Positions 63,802 through 64,000 of a DNA stretch of 64,000 nt are shown here, one piece after another. Each line of letters opens with the position of its first letter. The stretch's first letter is position 1. The DNA comes from Symbiodinium sp. CCMP2592 (taxonomy: Eukaryota; Sar; Dinophyceae; Suessiales; Symbiodiniaceae), in assembly GCA_905221615.1 (NCBI GenBank), contig CAJNDT010006136.1, positions 1,404,501 through 1,468,500 of the forward strand. Direction: 5' to 3'. The position numbers were made by a program, and so were the translations under genes. The notes under the pieces were generated by a model. It did no database searches, was not told the DNA's origin, and worked only from the letters and a program-made list of their open reading frames with translations.

Positions 63802-64000
63802 TGCAGCCATTGCTGATGGCTAAGAATCGTCCGCTCATCAATGAAGGGCAGAGGGCCATCAGGCGCAGATTGGGAGGCACAATTTTCGGACAGCGTGGGT
63901 TACGACTTCTAATCCAAGACTCTGACAATCGGGCTGCGGGTCAGCGTGGCTTTGATGACGACGAAGAGGACATGAATGCAGGATCGTGGGGTGCTTCAAG
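63801..64000 (+). CDS. Partial coding frame, runs off right edge
   Basis: ATG at 63801 overlaps the preceding TGA. The frame stays open to the edge (66 codons): MQPLLMAKNRPLINEGQRAI, a basic Gly-rich stretch, then an acidic run (GFDDDEEDMNAG). The shift relative to the previous frame could be a one-base error or a coupled start like those in the LINE at the left. No family recognised. Confidence 0.55.
   Translation, partial: MQPLLMAKNRPLINEGQRAIRRRLGGTIFGQRGLRLLIQDSDNRAAGQRGFDDDEEDMNAGSWGAS

Noticed and set aside
1..64000. CRISPR arrays, tRNA or rRNA genes
   Set aside because: Regular repeats are telomere-like, microsatellite or the 70-bp array without unique spacers; no cloverleaf or conserved rRNA segment recognised by eye.

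Overview
This window reads as nuclear DNA of a eukaryote, most likely a dinoflagellate (Symbiodiniaceae-like). There are no long genes with bacterial signals. Copies and relics of the TTTAGGG telomere-type heptamer are scattered over almost the whole 64 kb. Coding sequence occurs as islands of about 40-140 bp with GT/AG edges. The one long coding block is a non-LTR retrotransposon. The genus is inference; base-level evidence only supports a TTTAGGG-type protist with many introns.

Left end (1-6.3 kb, minus strand): a LINE. ORF1 (6285-5644) overlaps ORF2 (from 5651). ORF2 encodes an APE-type endonuclease, a reverse transcriptase with its catalytic motifs present, and four zinc fingers. Near 1276 the coding frame changes, apparently by loss of an AC/GT unit, and continues to a stop at 242. 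A third ORF starts on that stop and runs off the left edge; it carries a GNxCY box like that of C19 ubiquitin-specific peptidases.

Middle (6.4-24 kb, plus strand): exons of a major facilitator superfamily transporter, dispersed over 17 kb. The TM4 RALQG motif, TM5, TM6, TM8-TM12 segments appear in the expected order, and the exons from 16.2 to 23.9 kb join in consistent splice phase. The LINE would sit antisense in an upstream intron of this gene.

26.8-29.5 kb: a satellite block with a roughly mirror-like order (CCCTTGTG array, TATG array, GCGCCGGT array, about 22 copies of a 70-bp unit, TATG array, CCCTTGTG array).

31.9-63 kb, plus strand: many more candidate exons. Several carry the degenerate N-x-x-W-A/G-[FY]-A-K/T motif of helical-repeat organelle RNA proteins (HPR/OPR/FASTK-like families). 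They may belong to one or more genes. At 63.66-64.0 kb two coding frames overlap at TGATG and run off the right edge.

The spaces between exons hold about twenty families of short (80-150 bp) near-perfect palindromes (MITE-like) and telomere-like tracts. Two patterns stand out. First, C-rich CCCTAAA tracts tend to lie just before plus-strand exons and G-rich TTTAGGG tracts just after them, so intron ends are complementary. Second, several exons run straight into a palindrome whose terminal repeat would supply the splice donor, as in introners. Both are readings by eye and need RNA and statistical tests.
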